53,786 nucleotides of DNA from Methanolobus halotolerans (GCF_004745425.1 NZ_PGGK01000014.1:1-53786); one strand, 5' to 3'. Counted from the stretch's first letter, positions 17,630 to 27,079 are shown. Made by a program: numbers and translations. Notes: generated by a model not told the origin, from the letters alone.

Positions 17630-18604
17630 ATGCAATGGTGCATTATAGGCAGTCTCATGGTAATCGAAACAATTGCATTGCTGATAGTGGGCCTTGTAAT
17701 GATCGCCAAAGGTGCCGACTGGTTCGTTGAGTCTGCGGTGGTCATATCCGAAAAAAGCGGCATACCAAAGATAATCATAGGTGCCACCATCGTGAGTTTC
17801 GCCACAACATCTCCCGAGTTAGCGGTATCTGCTACAGCAGCTTACATCGGCCATACGGATCTTTCAGTAGGCAATGCAGTCGGCTCTGTAATATGTAACA
17901 CAGGTCTTGTTCTCGGTACTATTGTTCTTATCAGGGCCATACCTGTAGAAAAACACAGCTTTGTACGCAAAAGTGCTTTTATGCTCCTTTCGGGATTATT
18001 ACTGATCCTGCTGACAATAAACGGGCAGATTTCATATATTGATGGCCTGATCTTTCTGGCTGTGTTCGTGGGTTTCCTGTATTATAACTATAAATCCCAG
18101 CGCGCTATTTTCAAAGAATCCGATGATGATCTTGTAAGAGCGCCTGTAAGTGATATGAAAAAAGAGATCATATTTTTTATTTTAGGTGCAGGCCTGGTTA
18201 TTATTGGCAGCCGTATACTGATCAACACGGGTATAACTCTGGCAGAGTTACTGGGAGTACCGGAGATCCTCATAGGTCTGACCCTGGTTGCCCTGGGAAC
18301 ATCCCTCCCTGAACTCATAACTGCGGTCTCGTCAACATTGAAGGGACATCAGGACATTTCCATCGGTAACATCCTGGGTGCTAACGTAATGAATATAACT
18401 CTCATTCTAGGAGTCTCTTCTCAGATAAGGACCCTGGGCATCCTGGAACAATCATTGGTATACGATTTCCCGGTAATGCTGCTTATCATCTTCCTACTGG
18501 TCATATTCGGTATTACTGGAAGAAAACTGGAAAGGTGGGAAGGTGCTCTAATACTTGGTACATATCTGGCTTATATTGCTGGTCTCTTCATTTATTTCAG
18601 ATAA
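17630..18604 (+). CDS. calcium/sodium antiporter (CaCA family, YrbG-like)
   Basis: A 324-residue polytopic membrane protein with two homologous halves of about five helices. Each half carries an alpha-repeat with the ion-binding acidic residue: GATIVSFATTSPEL in the first and GLTLVALGTSLPEL in the second. These define the CaCA exchanger family, which exports Ca2+ in exchange for Na+ or H+. The second in-frame ATG (17657, MVIETIALL) may be the true start, since the first nine residues are not family-like; neither start has a clear Shine-Dalgarno sequence. Confidence 0.92.
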   Translation: MQWCIIGSLMVIETIALLIVGLVMIAKGADWFVESAVVISEKSGIPKIIIGATIVSFATTSPELAVSATAAYIGHTDLSVGNAVGSVICNTGLVLGTIVLIRAIPVEKHSFVRKSAFMLLSGLLLILLTINGQISYIDGLIFLAVFVGFLYYNYKSQRAIFKESDDDLVRAPVSDMKKEIIFFILGAGLVIIGSRILINTGITLAELLGVPEILIGLTLVALGTSLPELITAVSSTLKGHQDISIGNILGANVMNITLILGVSSQIRTLGILEQSLVYDFPVMLLIIFLLVIFGITGRKLERWEGALILGTYLAYIAGLFIYFR

Positions 18605-18921
18605 TTGTCTTTAAGGGCCAGAATAGATTCATTCACATCCCTATTTTTTATTCAGGGATATAGTAAGGCAAAAAACGGAACTTTTAGAATTAATTACTGA
18701 AGAATTATTGAATTAGTAACATCGTAGAACTAGAAATATTGATATTTATTAGGCTAGTAGTAAATTAGTTACCTAATAAAATTGCATCATTCTGAAATTT
18801 TTGTGACAAAATGGCAATTATGATAATTAACAATGCCAGTGCATGGTAGAACTTTGGAGTAAAGTACAAGTTAAAAAAGTCATCCTCATCAGTTCCAGGA
18901 GTATTTATACGGTCATAAGGA
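18605..18921. other. AT-rich spacer between convergent genes, with a weak hairpin
   Basis: This 317-base spacer lies between the ends of the antiporter (+) and modA (-) genes. The only structure I see is ATCCCT (18637-18642) pairing with AGGGAT (18654-18659) around a T-rich loop, 32 bases after the antiporter stop. It could end antiporter transcription. The remainder is AT-rich with no convincing ORF. Confidence 0.4.
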
Positions 18922-19743
18922 TTAGGCACTTTCTAAATCATGCTTTGGAATTATGAAACCGTACTGCTCCAAGATAAAACTACCTTTTTCTCCCGTGACA
19001 AAATCTACGAACATCTGAGACTCTTTCTGATGCTGGGTGGATGCAACTACAGCTATGGAATAGTTAATAGTTTTGCTCATAGGGGCAGAACTTATCATTT
19101 CTATTGTGCCAGGTTTTGCGGTCTTGACATCTGTCTTGAAGACAAATCCTGCATCAACTTCTCCTCTCTCTACATGGACCATTGCGTTTTTCACCGTGTC
19201 ACCTATTACCATTTTATTTTGCACGCTATTCCATAGGCATTTTTCAATCAGCTCTTGCTTTGCATACTTGCCCACAGTTGACGCTTCTGTATCTGTGAAA
19301 GCTATTTTTTTTACTTCATGCTTTGAAAGGTCTTCCATTGTTGTGAGGTTAAGAACATTGCCTTTTGGAACTATTATCACAAGGTAACTGCCTGCAAAGT
19401 CTTTACGGGAATCGTTGTAAACGTATCCATGAGAGGCCAGAATATCCATTTGAACTCTGTCTGCAGGCGCATACACATCTATAGGTGCCCCTCCTTCTAT
19501 TTGCATCCTTAGAGAACCAGCATTTGCAAAGTTCATTATGACATTTATCTCCGGGTTTTCAGCTTCAAACTCTTCTTCTATATCTGTGAACGCTTCAGTC
19601 AACACAGCAGAAGTAGATATGGTAAGGTAAATAGGTTGTTGTTCTTCACCAATCAAATTAGTTATGAAAGCCGAAATAGCTATGAAAAAAATAATTGCTA
19701 TGGAGACCACTAAAGTTTCATTTCTTTTGTTCACAAAAAGCAC
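18922..19743 (-). CDS. modA: ModA-type molybdate/tungstate ABC transporter substrate-binding protein
   Basis: A 273-residue secreted binding protein. An uncleaved or cleavable hydrophobic segment (residues about 11-30) anchors or exports it, and the mature part begins near YLTISTSAVLTEAF. ModA features are visible: NFANAGSLRMQIEGGAPIDVY (oxyanion-binding serine and GAPxD motif) and a GDTVKNAMVHVERGEVDAGFVF second-lobe signature. It would bind molybdate or tungstate for the molybdopterin enzymes of methanogenesis. No permease (ModB) or ATPase (ModC) gene lies in this window, so it is either an orphan or works with distant partners. Confidence 0.88.
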   Translation of the reverse strand: MLFVNKRNETLVVSIAIIFFIAISAFITNLIGEEQQPIYLTISTSAVLTEAFTDIEEEFEAENPEINVIMNFANAGSLRMQIEGGAPIDVYAPADRVQMDILASHGYVYNDSRKDFAGSYLVIIVPKGNVLNLTTMEDLSKHEVKKIAFTDTEASTVGKYAKQELIEKCLWNSVQNKMVIGDTVKNAMVHVERGEVDAGFVFKTDVKTAKPGTIEMISSAPMSKTINYSIAVVASTQHQKESQMFVDFVTGEKGSFILEQYGFIIPKHDLESA

Positions 19744-20117
19744 CTTATCTAATAGATTTATACCAATAATAATTTTTTTTTATTAGCTTTCATAACTTAT
19801 TTCTACAAATTAAATTTATAGCGTTATGTTCAGTCAAACCAAACGATAAATAGTGAATACAAGTAATATATAATGTTTTGTATCGTATCGATGCTTATAC
19901 AATACTCGGTGGTCTTTTTGAATTGGCTACTTACATGAAATTATAATGCTGTTCTGAAATATCTTATTTTAAGGGGAAAATCTTAAGGGAAAAGGGGGAA
20001 AATGAGATTCTCAAAAGTACTCTACATTATTTGAAGAAAATAGCAAGGGAAGGAGAGTTGAATTTTAAGATTAAGAATATGAATAGCATATTTTGTGAAT
20101 TGTTAAAGAATGTCAGT
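19744..20117. other. gene-free spacer upstream of modA
   Basis: This 374-base AT-rich spacer contains the modA promoter region and, at its far end, the 3' side of arsC. The notable element is TTGTAT followed, 13 bases later, by ATACAA (about 19875-19900), a possible operator. Purine-rich runs (AAGGGGAAAA, AAAGGGGGAAAA) near 19970-20000 are not followed by an ORF of any length. I see no gene. Confidence 0.3.
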
Positions 20118-20564
20118 TTAAACATTGATAGTTTCTTTAACAAATTGTTCAACCCTCTTTTTTATGGAATCTCTCAATGATCTGACTTGTGCCAATTTCT
20201 CCTCATCAGTTCCATTAAATGATTCAGGATCAGGGTATGGCCAGTTCAATTGAATATATGGTCTGGGAAATATTGGACAATCTTTCTCATAGGCTTTATT
20301 GCATACAGTTATGACATACTTGTAGAGTTTACCTTTCCTGAAAAGATCCCATGCTGATTGAGTCTTTTTATCAGTTAAATCAAAACCATCTTCTTCCATA
20401 ACTTTTTGGACGAATGGATCTATTTGGGTAGGCTCTAATCCAGCGCTTTCAACTTCAAATTTGTCTCCTGCAATTCTTTTTAAATACTCTTCAGCAATCT
20501 GACTTCTACCACTATTGTGAACGCAGATAAAGAGAACTTTGGTTTTATTATCATCTGATTTCAT
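20118..20564 (-). CDS. arsC: thioredoxin-type arsenate reductase / low-molecular-weight protein phosphatase
   Basis: A 148-residue protein of the LMW-PTP/ArsC fold. The catalytic P-loop is C14-V-H-N-S-G-R20 (C-x5-R). A second cysteine lies at about residue 89 (VCNKAYEKDC provides two candidates), as needed for the triple-cysteine arsenate reductase mechanism, and the DPESF stretch supplies the general-acid Asp. It would reduce arsenate to arsenite with thioredoxin. No ars efflux gene or ArsR regulator accompanies it here; instead the upstream DNA looks decayed. Confidence 0.9.
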   Translation of the reverse strand: MKSDDNKTKVLFICVHNSGRSQIAEEYLKRIAGDKFEVESAGLEPTQIDPFVQKVMEEDGFDLTDKKTQSAWDLFRKGKLYKYVITVCNKAYEKDCPIFPRPYIQLNWPYPDPESFNGTDEEKLAQVRSLRDSIKKRVEQFVKETINV

Positions 20565-20639
20565 TCTATGTTAATGTTAAGTAAAAACTAATAAAGTTAA
20601 TCTATATAGAATACCTAAAATAGATTATTTTAGCTTTTT

Positions 20640-20854
20640 CTAAATAGTTCTGTTTGATAACAAGCGTACAAAAAATTACGGTTACCTATATCCCTCCACA
20701 AAAATGTGGAGTATATAAATCGAACATTTACACAAGTTTCTTCTTTCAGTTTCTCAATCACAAGCTCTGCAGTCTCCTCAACCTGCTAGTCCCTTAGATT
20801 GTTCTCCATTTCCTGATGGCGATACCCTATATTGCATGAACAGTTATCACTCAT
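20640..20854 (-). pseudogene. TAG-interrupted small ORF upstream of arsC
   Basis: On the minus strand, an ATG at 20854 opens a frame beginning MSDNCSCNIGYRHQEMENN. It meets an in-frame TAG at codon 23, then runs on without another stop for about 48 codons, to a TAA near 20639. The first 40 codons look protein-like (amphipathic, two Cys). The second part crosses a perfect hairpin (20694-20711) and looks less so. Methanosarcinaceae can decode TAG as pyrrolysine, but decay is the simpler reading given the broken genes next door. I do not recognise the product. Confidence 0.3.
20694..20711. other. perfect stem-loop upstream of arsC
   Basis: CTCCACA (20694-20700) and TGTGGAG (20705-20711) form a perfect 7-bp stem with an AAAA loop. 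No T-run follows on either strand, so it is not a classic terminator. It could be an operator or an RNA structure in the region upstream of arsC. Confidence 0.4.
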
Positions 20855-21018
20855 ACAGTGATATCCGAATATCTTAAATACATAAGCTAATACATTTTTT
20901 TGCAGATGCGTATATGTATATCTTATTTAATTGAGAGTTGATGATAATTGAATATTTCTACACAACCATTAATTTTACTATCAATGTTGGGTATACATTA
21001 AAAATGAGATGAAAATGA

Positions 21019-21360
21019 ATGGAAAGAAAGCATAGAAACACAATGATCAGAATTGTTGTATTAGTAACTTTTTTGTTCATGATTGCTGTCAATGCGCTGC
21101 CTAACATCCTCCTTGGTCAATGGAATCACTACTGGTCAAGTTTCAGACTCTTATCCGAATCTTTTTGCTCCGGCTGGACTGACGTTTGCAATTGGGGAAT
21201 CATATATTTTTTGCTGAGAGGATATACACTTTACCAGCTTGAAGTTTTTCAAGGTAACACAAATACTACCAAGACGGAACTATTGAATAATATTGGAATA
21301 CTATTTTCGATTTCTTCTATTTCCAATGCGGCTTGGATACTGAAAACATTTTCTTGTTAA
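21019..21360 (+). pseudogene. decayed TspO/tryptophan-rich sensory protein-like gene
   Basis: The ends of this 113-codon ORF match the N-terminal part of the long TspO-related membrane family: AVNALPNILL at the start, GIIYFLLRGYTLYQ and SNAAWIL later. The middle (about 21113-21193) is out of frame. Read one base over, it gives NGITTGQVSDSYPNL followed by FAPAGLTFAI, the family's conserved loop. So an extra base (or loss of two) near 21109-21113 and a lost T near 21193 compensate one another. The frame then stops after about 110 residues, less than half the usual length. This is best called a pseudogene remnant. Confidence 0.75.
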
Positions 21361-21441
21361 CTATATCCCAATTTTTTATTCAGATGTTCCTTTTCTTAAC
21401 AAACGTAATATCTTAATAGGATAATTACCTTCAGTAATAAT

Positions 21442-21999
21442 ATGCAACTTCCAACACCATCGGAATTGAAAGGTAAGAGGACGGATCTTGGTCTCACGCA
21501 GAATGACCTTGCCAGGCGTGCAGGTGTCAGCCAGCCCCTGATAGCCCGGATAGAATCAGGCGATGTCGATCCCAGACTATCGACCCTGAAGAAGATAATC
21601 GATGTCTTCGAAGATGTTGAAAAGGAAGATATCCAGGTAGGTAATATCATGAACACAAATGTGATATCTGCTGCACCAGAAGATCATATCGATGTTGCTG
21701 TGCAGATCATGGAAAAACATAGTATCTCCCAGATTCCTGTTCTCTCAAAAGGTGTGCCGGTGGGAAGTATCTCCGAGGAAATGATAATAAGGTCGCTGGC
21801 TGATAAGAAGAAATCCGCAGTATCCCATATGCTGATAAGGGAAATGATGGGGGATTCCTTCCCGACCGTCTCCCCGAATGCTGATATTAAAATGGTCTCT
21901 CATATGCTGGAAAGAAACCCTGCCGTCCTTGTACTGGAAATAGGTCAGGTCGTGGGGGTTGTGACTAAGTATGATATTGTGAAGCTGCTGAGTGAATAG
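21442..21999 (+). CDS. XRE-type helix-turn-helix protein with paired CBS domains
   Basis: A 185-residue archaeal transcription regulator. Residues about 8-60 form an XRE/Cro helix-turn-helix (LGLTQNDLARRAGVSQPLIARIE). Residues about 66-185 form a CBS pair (IMNTNVISAAPEDHIDVAVQ and a second unit ending VVGVVTKYDIVKLL). CBS domains usually bind adenine nucleotides, so the protein may sense energy state and control transcription. It is intact, although the genes on both sides are decayed. It is a stand-alone gene; the target is unknown. Confidence 0.9.
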   Translation: MQLPTPSELKGKRTDLGLTQNDLARRAGVSQPLIARIESGDVDPRLSTLKKIIDVFEDVEKEDIQVGNIMNTNVISAAPEDHIDVAVQIMEKHSISQIPVLSKGVPVGSISEEMIIRSLADKKKSAVSHMLIREMMGDSFPTVSPNADIKMVSHMLERNPAVLVLEIGQVVGVVTKYDIVKLLSE

Positions 22000-22067
22000 A
22001 ACCTGTGAAGTATTTGGAGCAGGCCTGTGCTGAAATCGGTTTTCTGGATTACAAAATGAAGCCGGAT

Positions 22068-22872
22068 CTATTTTTTAGTTACAGGTACGGAGTCTTTAAA
22101 GTAATATTGATAGAGTTCTTTTGGCCATTGAAGTGCGCCGGAGTTGCAACATAGGATATATCTGTTATCGTACTCTTCCTCCTTATTCAGCAGACGCATG
22201 ATCAGGTAGTGGTCAGTTAATCCAAGTGACATGAAATCTATTTTCTCAGGATAGATGTATAAATTGAACCGATCGCTTTTTACGACTTCCTTAAAATCAG
22301 CATGTTCATGATCCTGTATACTGGCATACATATTCCGGGTAACGATTATGTGTATATCCACACCCCCTTTTAATCATTTCAGAGAATACACTACGGTAGT
22401 TCGGGTAAAAGAACTCAGTTACTCCGTAAAAAGAACAGGACCTTTTGGATATATTCTGACATTTATCGAATTCTCCGTATATCATTTTGGGAAGAGCATA
22501 CATGTCTGTGGAAGAAGGAGTTATGATTTGGCAATCCCCCGCTCATTTATCCTTCTCAGCAGGTGGGGTGGAATAAAGTCAGGTTTACGGGCTCCCCAGT
22601 ACCCGGAGTTAACATCAAAAACATTGATAGTAGCCAGCACGGGTTTCATTTCTTTTACTATTAGTTCCCGATAGTTGTCAGTTCGCAAATATCATTCAAA
22701 TGGCTAATAAGATGGTTGTCTTTCAGTATTCTTATCTGCGGGAGTAATGACTGTCTGTTGGTACTAGGGCTTGCAGAATCTTTTCCGTTTCCACGGGACA
22801 ATGCTGCAGTGTCAGAAGTATGTTTTTCCTTTTATCTGAAGCGAATATCACGTTAAGTAAGGATTTTTTCAT
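22068..22872 (-). pseudogene. multiply frameshifted FilR1/Msr-type HTH regulator
   Basis: This is a broken paralogue of the intact regulator at 22980-23768. From the ATG at 22872 it reads MKKSLLNVIFASDKRKN. It must then shift frame at about 22765 to continue (STNRQSLLPQIRILKDNHL), again after LTTIG near 22675 (a GGGG run short by one G), again near 22530 to enter MYALPKMIYGEFDKC, and once more at a G-run near 22365 (one extra G) to reach VDIHIIVTRNMYA and the intact C-terminal domain, ending at 22068. Four or so independent indels make function impossible without them being sequencing errors. Confidence 0.8.
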
Positions 22873-22979
22873 CGCTGACGCACCCCGTAATGGTTACTCT
22901 CCTATAACCAGTTATACTCATTCTTACTTAAGTAAATGCAAATCTGCGGATATTATTGGTTGAAAAAATAACATATCGT

Positions 22980-23768
22980 TCAAATTTCGGTTATTGGTCT
23001 GGAATCTTTAAGGTAATGAGCAAAAAGGGATCTCCCCCATTCAAGCGCAGTACTGCTTAAAGATATTAGCTCTTTGTTGTCATACCAGCCTTCTTTTGTC
23101 AGCATTGTCATTAGTATACATTCGTCATTTAATGCAAAGTAGACAAAATTGAACGGCTTGTCATAGAGATAGAAACGAATATAATTATCATCCAGCAATT
23201 CCTGGAACTCTCTCAGGTAATCCTCTTTAAGTTTTTGAAAAAGCTCCTCTGAGATAACCATTGTGATCTCTGTTCTATTCTGTGTCCATAGAGCGAACAG
23301 GTCCATAAAGTTTGGGTGAAATATAGTTGTGACAGCACACATTTTACTTGAGGTCGCAGATGTTTCGGTGAACTCTTTGTTAAGCTCATGTATATTGGAT
23401 ATGGATGGCTCATTTATTTCATATTCGCCCAGCTCATGGATTCTGTCCAGAAGTTCAGGCGGGATAAATTCCAGATCGCGTTCCCCCCAGAAATCTATAT
23501 CATGGTCCAGGACATTTACAGTATACAATAAAGGGATCATCTCATCCGCAATCAGTTCCCCGATGGTAGTCAGTTTATACACATCGCTCAGCCGGGTAAT
23601 AAGGTGATGATCTTCAAGGATCCTCATTTGCGGAAGTAATGCCTGCCTTGTAGTCTTCAATGACTTAAGGAGCGCCTCCATCTCTTTTGGGCTATTCTTT
23701 AATATAAGGAGTACGTTTTTCCTTTTATCTGATGCGAATATTACATCAAGTAAAGTTTTCTTCGACAT
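22980..23768 (-). CDS. FilR1/Msr-family HTH transcriptional regulator
   Basis: A 262-residue regulator with an N-terminal ArsR-like winged helix-turn-helix (about residues 8-85, LLKSLKTTRQALLPQMRILEDH as recognition region). The C-terminal part is the FilR1/DUF1724 sensor domain (about 120-260, MTMLTKEGWYDNKELISLSS). Methanosarcina relatives (Msr proteins) control methyltransferase and methylsulfide genes, so a role in methylotrophic gene control is plausible. The start ATG at 23768 has GGGGAGAT at good spacing; the TTG just before it is less likely. A broken tandem paralogue lies directly downstream. Confidence 0.88.
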   Translation of the reverse strand: MSKKTLLDVIFASDKRKNVLLILKNSPKEMEALLKSLKTTRQALLPQMRILEDHHLITRLSDVYKLTTIGELIADEMIPLLYTVNVLDHDIDFWGERDLEFIPPELLDRIHELGEYEINEPSISNIHELNKEFTETSATSSKMCAVTTIFHPNFMDLFALWTQNRTEITMVISEELFQKLKEDYLREFQELLDDNYIRFYLYDKPFNFVYFALNDECILMTMLTKEGWYDNKELISLSSTALEWGRSLFAHYLKDSRPITEI

Positions 23769-23845
23769 CAATGTATCTCCCCAAAAATAATTTCTCCCTT
23801 ATAATTGAGTATGGACATTGTATTACTTAAATCAATGCAAACTTT

Positions 23846-24616
23846 CTATTCTTTCTCTTCTAGTTTTTCTTTACCTTTTTTGGCTTTAGCGTTTTCAACT
23901 GCCATTTTATGTTTTTCATAACCTAATAAACCTTTAGTTCTTTCTGAAAGGTCAGAGATTATCTCATTCGGTCCATAGCAGATTAATATATCTTTGGGTA
24001 GTATCTCGGTTTCTTCATCGGGGCTTCCAATAAATATCTCTTTACTTTCAAGTTCTCTGAAGATCCCCAGTACCAGAACCCCCTCCTCATTCAATTTTAA
24101 ACTACCTATGGTCCTGTTAGGCAACCATCTGTCCTCCCTGACCTTTACCTTACCCACTGAATAGCCCTTTGTCAGACCAAGTAGCTGCTGATAATCATAG
24201 ACTTTAATTGAGGTAAATCTGGAAAGCAATAGTTTAATCAATTTTCTCATTATTCTCTCGATGTACCGGGATTGAAAAAACAGATATATAATGATCAAAC
24301 CTGCAAAGAGGGCTATCAGGTTAATCCTGGCTTCCTGGCTGGTATTTCCTATAAATGTAAGGATCAGGGTAGTTATGGATGAGGCTATACCGGCACTCCC
24401 CAGAAGAATAAGGATTCTGATTATATTCCTTCTTGCCGGATGTGATACTACGTACTCGGACTCTGATGTTGTGAACCCTGCACCAGAGAACGCCGATTGG
24501 GCCGGAAAAGCTGCAAGGTCCCTGGACAGTCCTGTCATCTCCAGGGCAACAGCACCAATCCTTATTATAATCCTTGAAAGTAAAATAACTACCAGGAAAG
24601 AAATTAAGGCGATCAT
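23846..24616 (-). CDS. membrane protein with C-terminal TrkA-C (RCK_C) domain
   Basis: A 256-residue protein. Residues 1-120 hold three to four transmembrane helices, with SAFSGAGFTTSESEYVV between the first two resembling a short pore-loop-like segment. Residues about 150-230 form a TrkA-C domain (VREDRWLPNRTIGSL; ILPKDILICYG), which in K+ channels and transporters binds a small ligand and gates transport. The tail is highly charged (KKGKEKLEEKE). It may regulate ion flux, but I cannot tell whether it conducts ions itself. It lies 75 bases upstream of the FilR1-like gene and may be cotranscribed with it. Confidence 0.75.
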   Translation of the reverse strand: MIALISFLVVILLSRIIIRIGAVALEMTGLSRDLAAFPAQSAFSGAGFTTSESEYVVSHPARRNIIRILILLGSAGIASSITTLILTFIGNTSQEARINLIALFAGLIIIYLFFQSRYIERIMRKLIKLLLSRFTSIKVYDYQQLLGLTKGYSVGKVKVREDRWLPNRTIGSLKLNEEGVLVLGIFRELESKEIFIGSPDEETEILPKDILICYGPNEIISDLSERTKGLLGYEKHKMAVENAKAKKGKEKLEEKE

Positions 24617-25005
24617 TCTTTAAATAAACTATTTTTTTAAAAGGGTATAAGTTTACCCGTTTAATGTTCCTGAAGTTTGTAGGTGCTCAGGTCCTTCAAT
24701 GTGATCTATCATACGTTACCGGAAATGTAAGGCCACATGGATGCCAGGTGTAAAGAAGGTCAATCTGCGTCTTTGTTATATGATATATGCAGGTGATAGA
24801 TTCTACGGGACTTTATAATCCAACACTCATAATAGATTTAAATAATAAAGCTGTATATGGGGCACGGATAGTTTAATAGTTAAATTACCGTGAACATAGT
24901 TCGTTTGCTCTTCAGTCATTCAGTCGCCAAACATTTTAATTATGAGGAATTCTGTCATTCACATATCATTCACATATTATATTACATGAGGATTAGGAGA
25001 TTTAC
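24617..25005. promoter_or_regulatory. promoter region of the aminotransferase-flavin operon with tandem repeat
   Basis: This 389-base spacer lies between divergent genes. Near its right end the 11-base unit CATTCACATAT is repeated exactly in tandem (24956-24966, 24967-24977), 29 bases before the next start codon. The unit contains TCACATAT, also present three times upstream of cdhA. CACGG and CCGTG about 20 bases apart (24853-24893) form a further inverted repeat. AGGAG (24995-24999) is the ribosome-binding site of the next gene. I see no ORF. Confidence 0.45.
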
Positions 25006-26160
25006 ATGGAAATAGAAGATACACTTCTTATGATGCCAGGACCAGTTCCTGTTGCACCACGTGTTCTCAGAGCGATGTCCAGGCCCATGATCAACCATCG
25101 GGGTGCGGAGTTTGCAGCGATGTATGATGACTGCCGTGATGTGCTGGCAGATATTTTCCAGACCAGTAATGACATCTTTGTCGTCAGTGGTTCCGGTACT
25201 GCCGGAATGGAAGCTGCTATTGGCTGTACAATAGGTCCGCAAGACACTGTTGTTGCTCTTGAGAACGGTAAGTTCGGTGAGCGTTTCAAGGACATTGCCG
25301 CAAGGTACGGGCAGGTCGATCCTGTACTCTGTGAATGGGGTAACTCCTTCGACCTTGCCGAGGTTGAGAAAAAACTCGAGAATGGTGCCAGAGCCATAAC
25401 CCTTGTTCACAACGAGACCTCCGCAGGTATCCTGAACCCTGCAAAAGAGATCGGCAGACTTGCAAAGAAACACGATGCTCTTTTTATCATGGACGGTGTC
25501 ACCTCTTTGGGCGGAGATGACGTGAAGATAGACGACTGGGGTGTTGATATCGCAGTGACCGGGTCCCAGAAATGTGTCGCAGCACCGCCGGGACTCGCAA
25601 TGATGTCCGTTAGCAAGCGTGCGTTCGAGGCAATGGATGACATGGACAGGATGCCATATTATCTTGATCTGAAGGCATACAAGAAGAGCGCCGACAAACC
25701 AGGCACCCAGACACCCTACACTCCGGCTATCCCGCTCTTCTTCGGATTGCAGGAAGCATTGCATATTGTCAGGGAAGAAGGTATGAATGCACGGATGGAG
25801 CGTCACAGGACAGAAGGTGTTGCAGTACGTGCAGCAGTCAAAGCCCTTGGTCTTGAGATGTTCCCACAGCTCAACGAAAAGAGCCAATACTCCAATACAG
25901 TCTCAGCCATGAAGGCACCAGAGGGTCTCAGCAGTGATGACATCAAGAAGGACATGAAGGCAAGGGGTATCATGATAGCAGGCGGCCAGAACCGTTTAAG
26001 CGGCAAGATATTCAGGATCGGCCATATGGGCAATGCAATGCCAAAGGACATCATGCTCACAATCCAGCAACTTGAGATCGTGCTTAAGAACAGAGGGGTA
26101 ATTCCGAATATCGGAGCCGGAGTTGAGGCTGCAAATGAGGTATTTGACGCCCGTCTTTAA
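25006..26160 (+). CDS. class V aminotransferase (alanine/serine-glyoxylate or aspartate type)
   Basis: A 384-residue PLP enzyme of the class V family, similar to the archaeal broad-specificity aminotransferases. The N-terminal substrate loop is MMPGPVPVAP. The PLP-binding Asp lies in FIMDGVTSLGG, and the Schiff-base lysine is K189 in TGSQKCVAAPPG. Such enzymes transfer amino groups between alanine, aspartate or serine and glyoxylate or pyruvate. AGGAG lies six bases before the ATG. It leads a run of genes with ribC, ribH and a class I aminotransferase, so it may feed cofactor or amino-acid synthesis. The precise substrate pair is unresolved. Confidence 0.9.
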   Translation: MEIEDTLLMMPGPVPVAPRVLRAMSRPMINHRGAEFAAMYDDCRDVLADIFQTSNDIFVVSGSGTAGMEAAIGCTIGPQDTVVALENGKFGERFKDIAARYGQVDPVLCEWGNSFDLAEVEKKLENGARAITLVHNETSAGILNPAKEIGRLAKKHDALFIMDGVTSLGGDDVKIDDWGVDIAVTGSQKCVAAPPGLAMMSVSKRAFEAMDDMDRMPYYLDLKAYKKSADKPGTQTPYTPAIPLFFGLQEALHIVREEGMNARMERHRTEGVAVRAAVKALGLEMFPQLNEKSQYSNTVSAMKAPEGLSSDDIKKDMKARGIMIAGGQNRLSGKIFRIGHMGNAMPKDIMLTIQQLEIVLKNRGVIPNIGAGVEAANEVFDARL

Positions 26161-26640
<480 letters not shown>

Positions 26641-26674
26641 AACCTGTCATTTATCAAAAATCAAAGTGATCGAT

Positions 26675-27079
26675 ATGACCATCAAATTGGGATTTGTAAT
26701 AGCTGAATTCAACAGAGACCTCACCTACCAGATGGAATTGCTGGGTGAGGAACACGCAAAGTTCCTCGGAGCCGAGGTTGTAGAAAAGATACTGGTTCCG
26801 GGAGTCTATGACATGCCGCTTGCCATTAAGAAACTATGTGAGAACAAGGAGATCGATGCCGTGATAACTCTGGGTATTGTTATAGAAGGTGCTACTGAAC
26901 ATGACGAGATAGTTGTGCAACATGCGGCAAGGAAAATAACCGACCTTTCTCTGGAGTACAACAAACCGGTAACCCTTGGTATTGCGGGACCGGGTATGAC
27001 AAGAATGGAAGCTCATGAACGTGTGGATTACGGAAAGCGTGCCGTGGAAGCTGCAGTGAAACTTGTCCAGCGTCTTTAA
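26675..27079 (+). CDS. ribH: 6,7-dimethyl-8-ribityllumazine synthase
   Basis: Lumazine synthase condenses the ribityl-aminouracil with the four-carbon phosphate to give the lumazine used by RibC next door. The 134-residue protein has [20 protein letters not shown], the [14 protein letters not shown] loop, and [18 protein letters not shown], whose TEHDE carries the catalytic His. I start it at the ATG at 26675 (MTIKLGFV), which has GTGAT upstream and matches family length. The longer frame from 26618 overlaps ribC and adds unrelated residues. Confidence 0.95.
   Translation: MTIKLGFVIAEFNRDLTYQMELLGEEHAKFLGAEVVEKILVPGVYDMPLAIKKLCENKEIDAVITLGIVIEGATEHDEIVVQHAARKITDLSLEYNKPVTLGIAGPGMTRMEAHERVDYGKRAVEAAVKLVQRL

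Noticed and set aside
24982-25887. 301-codon minus-strand ORF opposite the class V aminotransferase
   Set aside because: Cys- and His-rich antisense translation of a well-conserved gene; a shadow despite its length.
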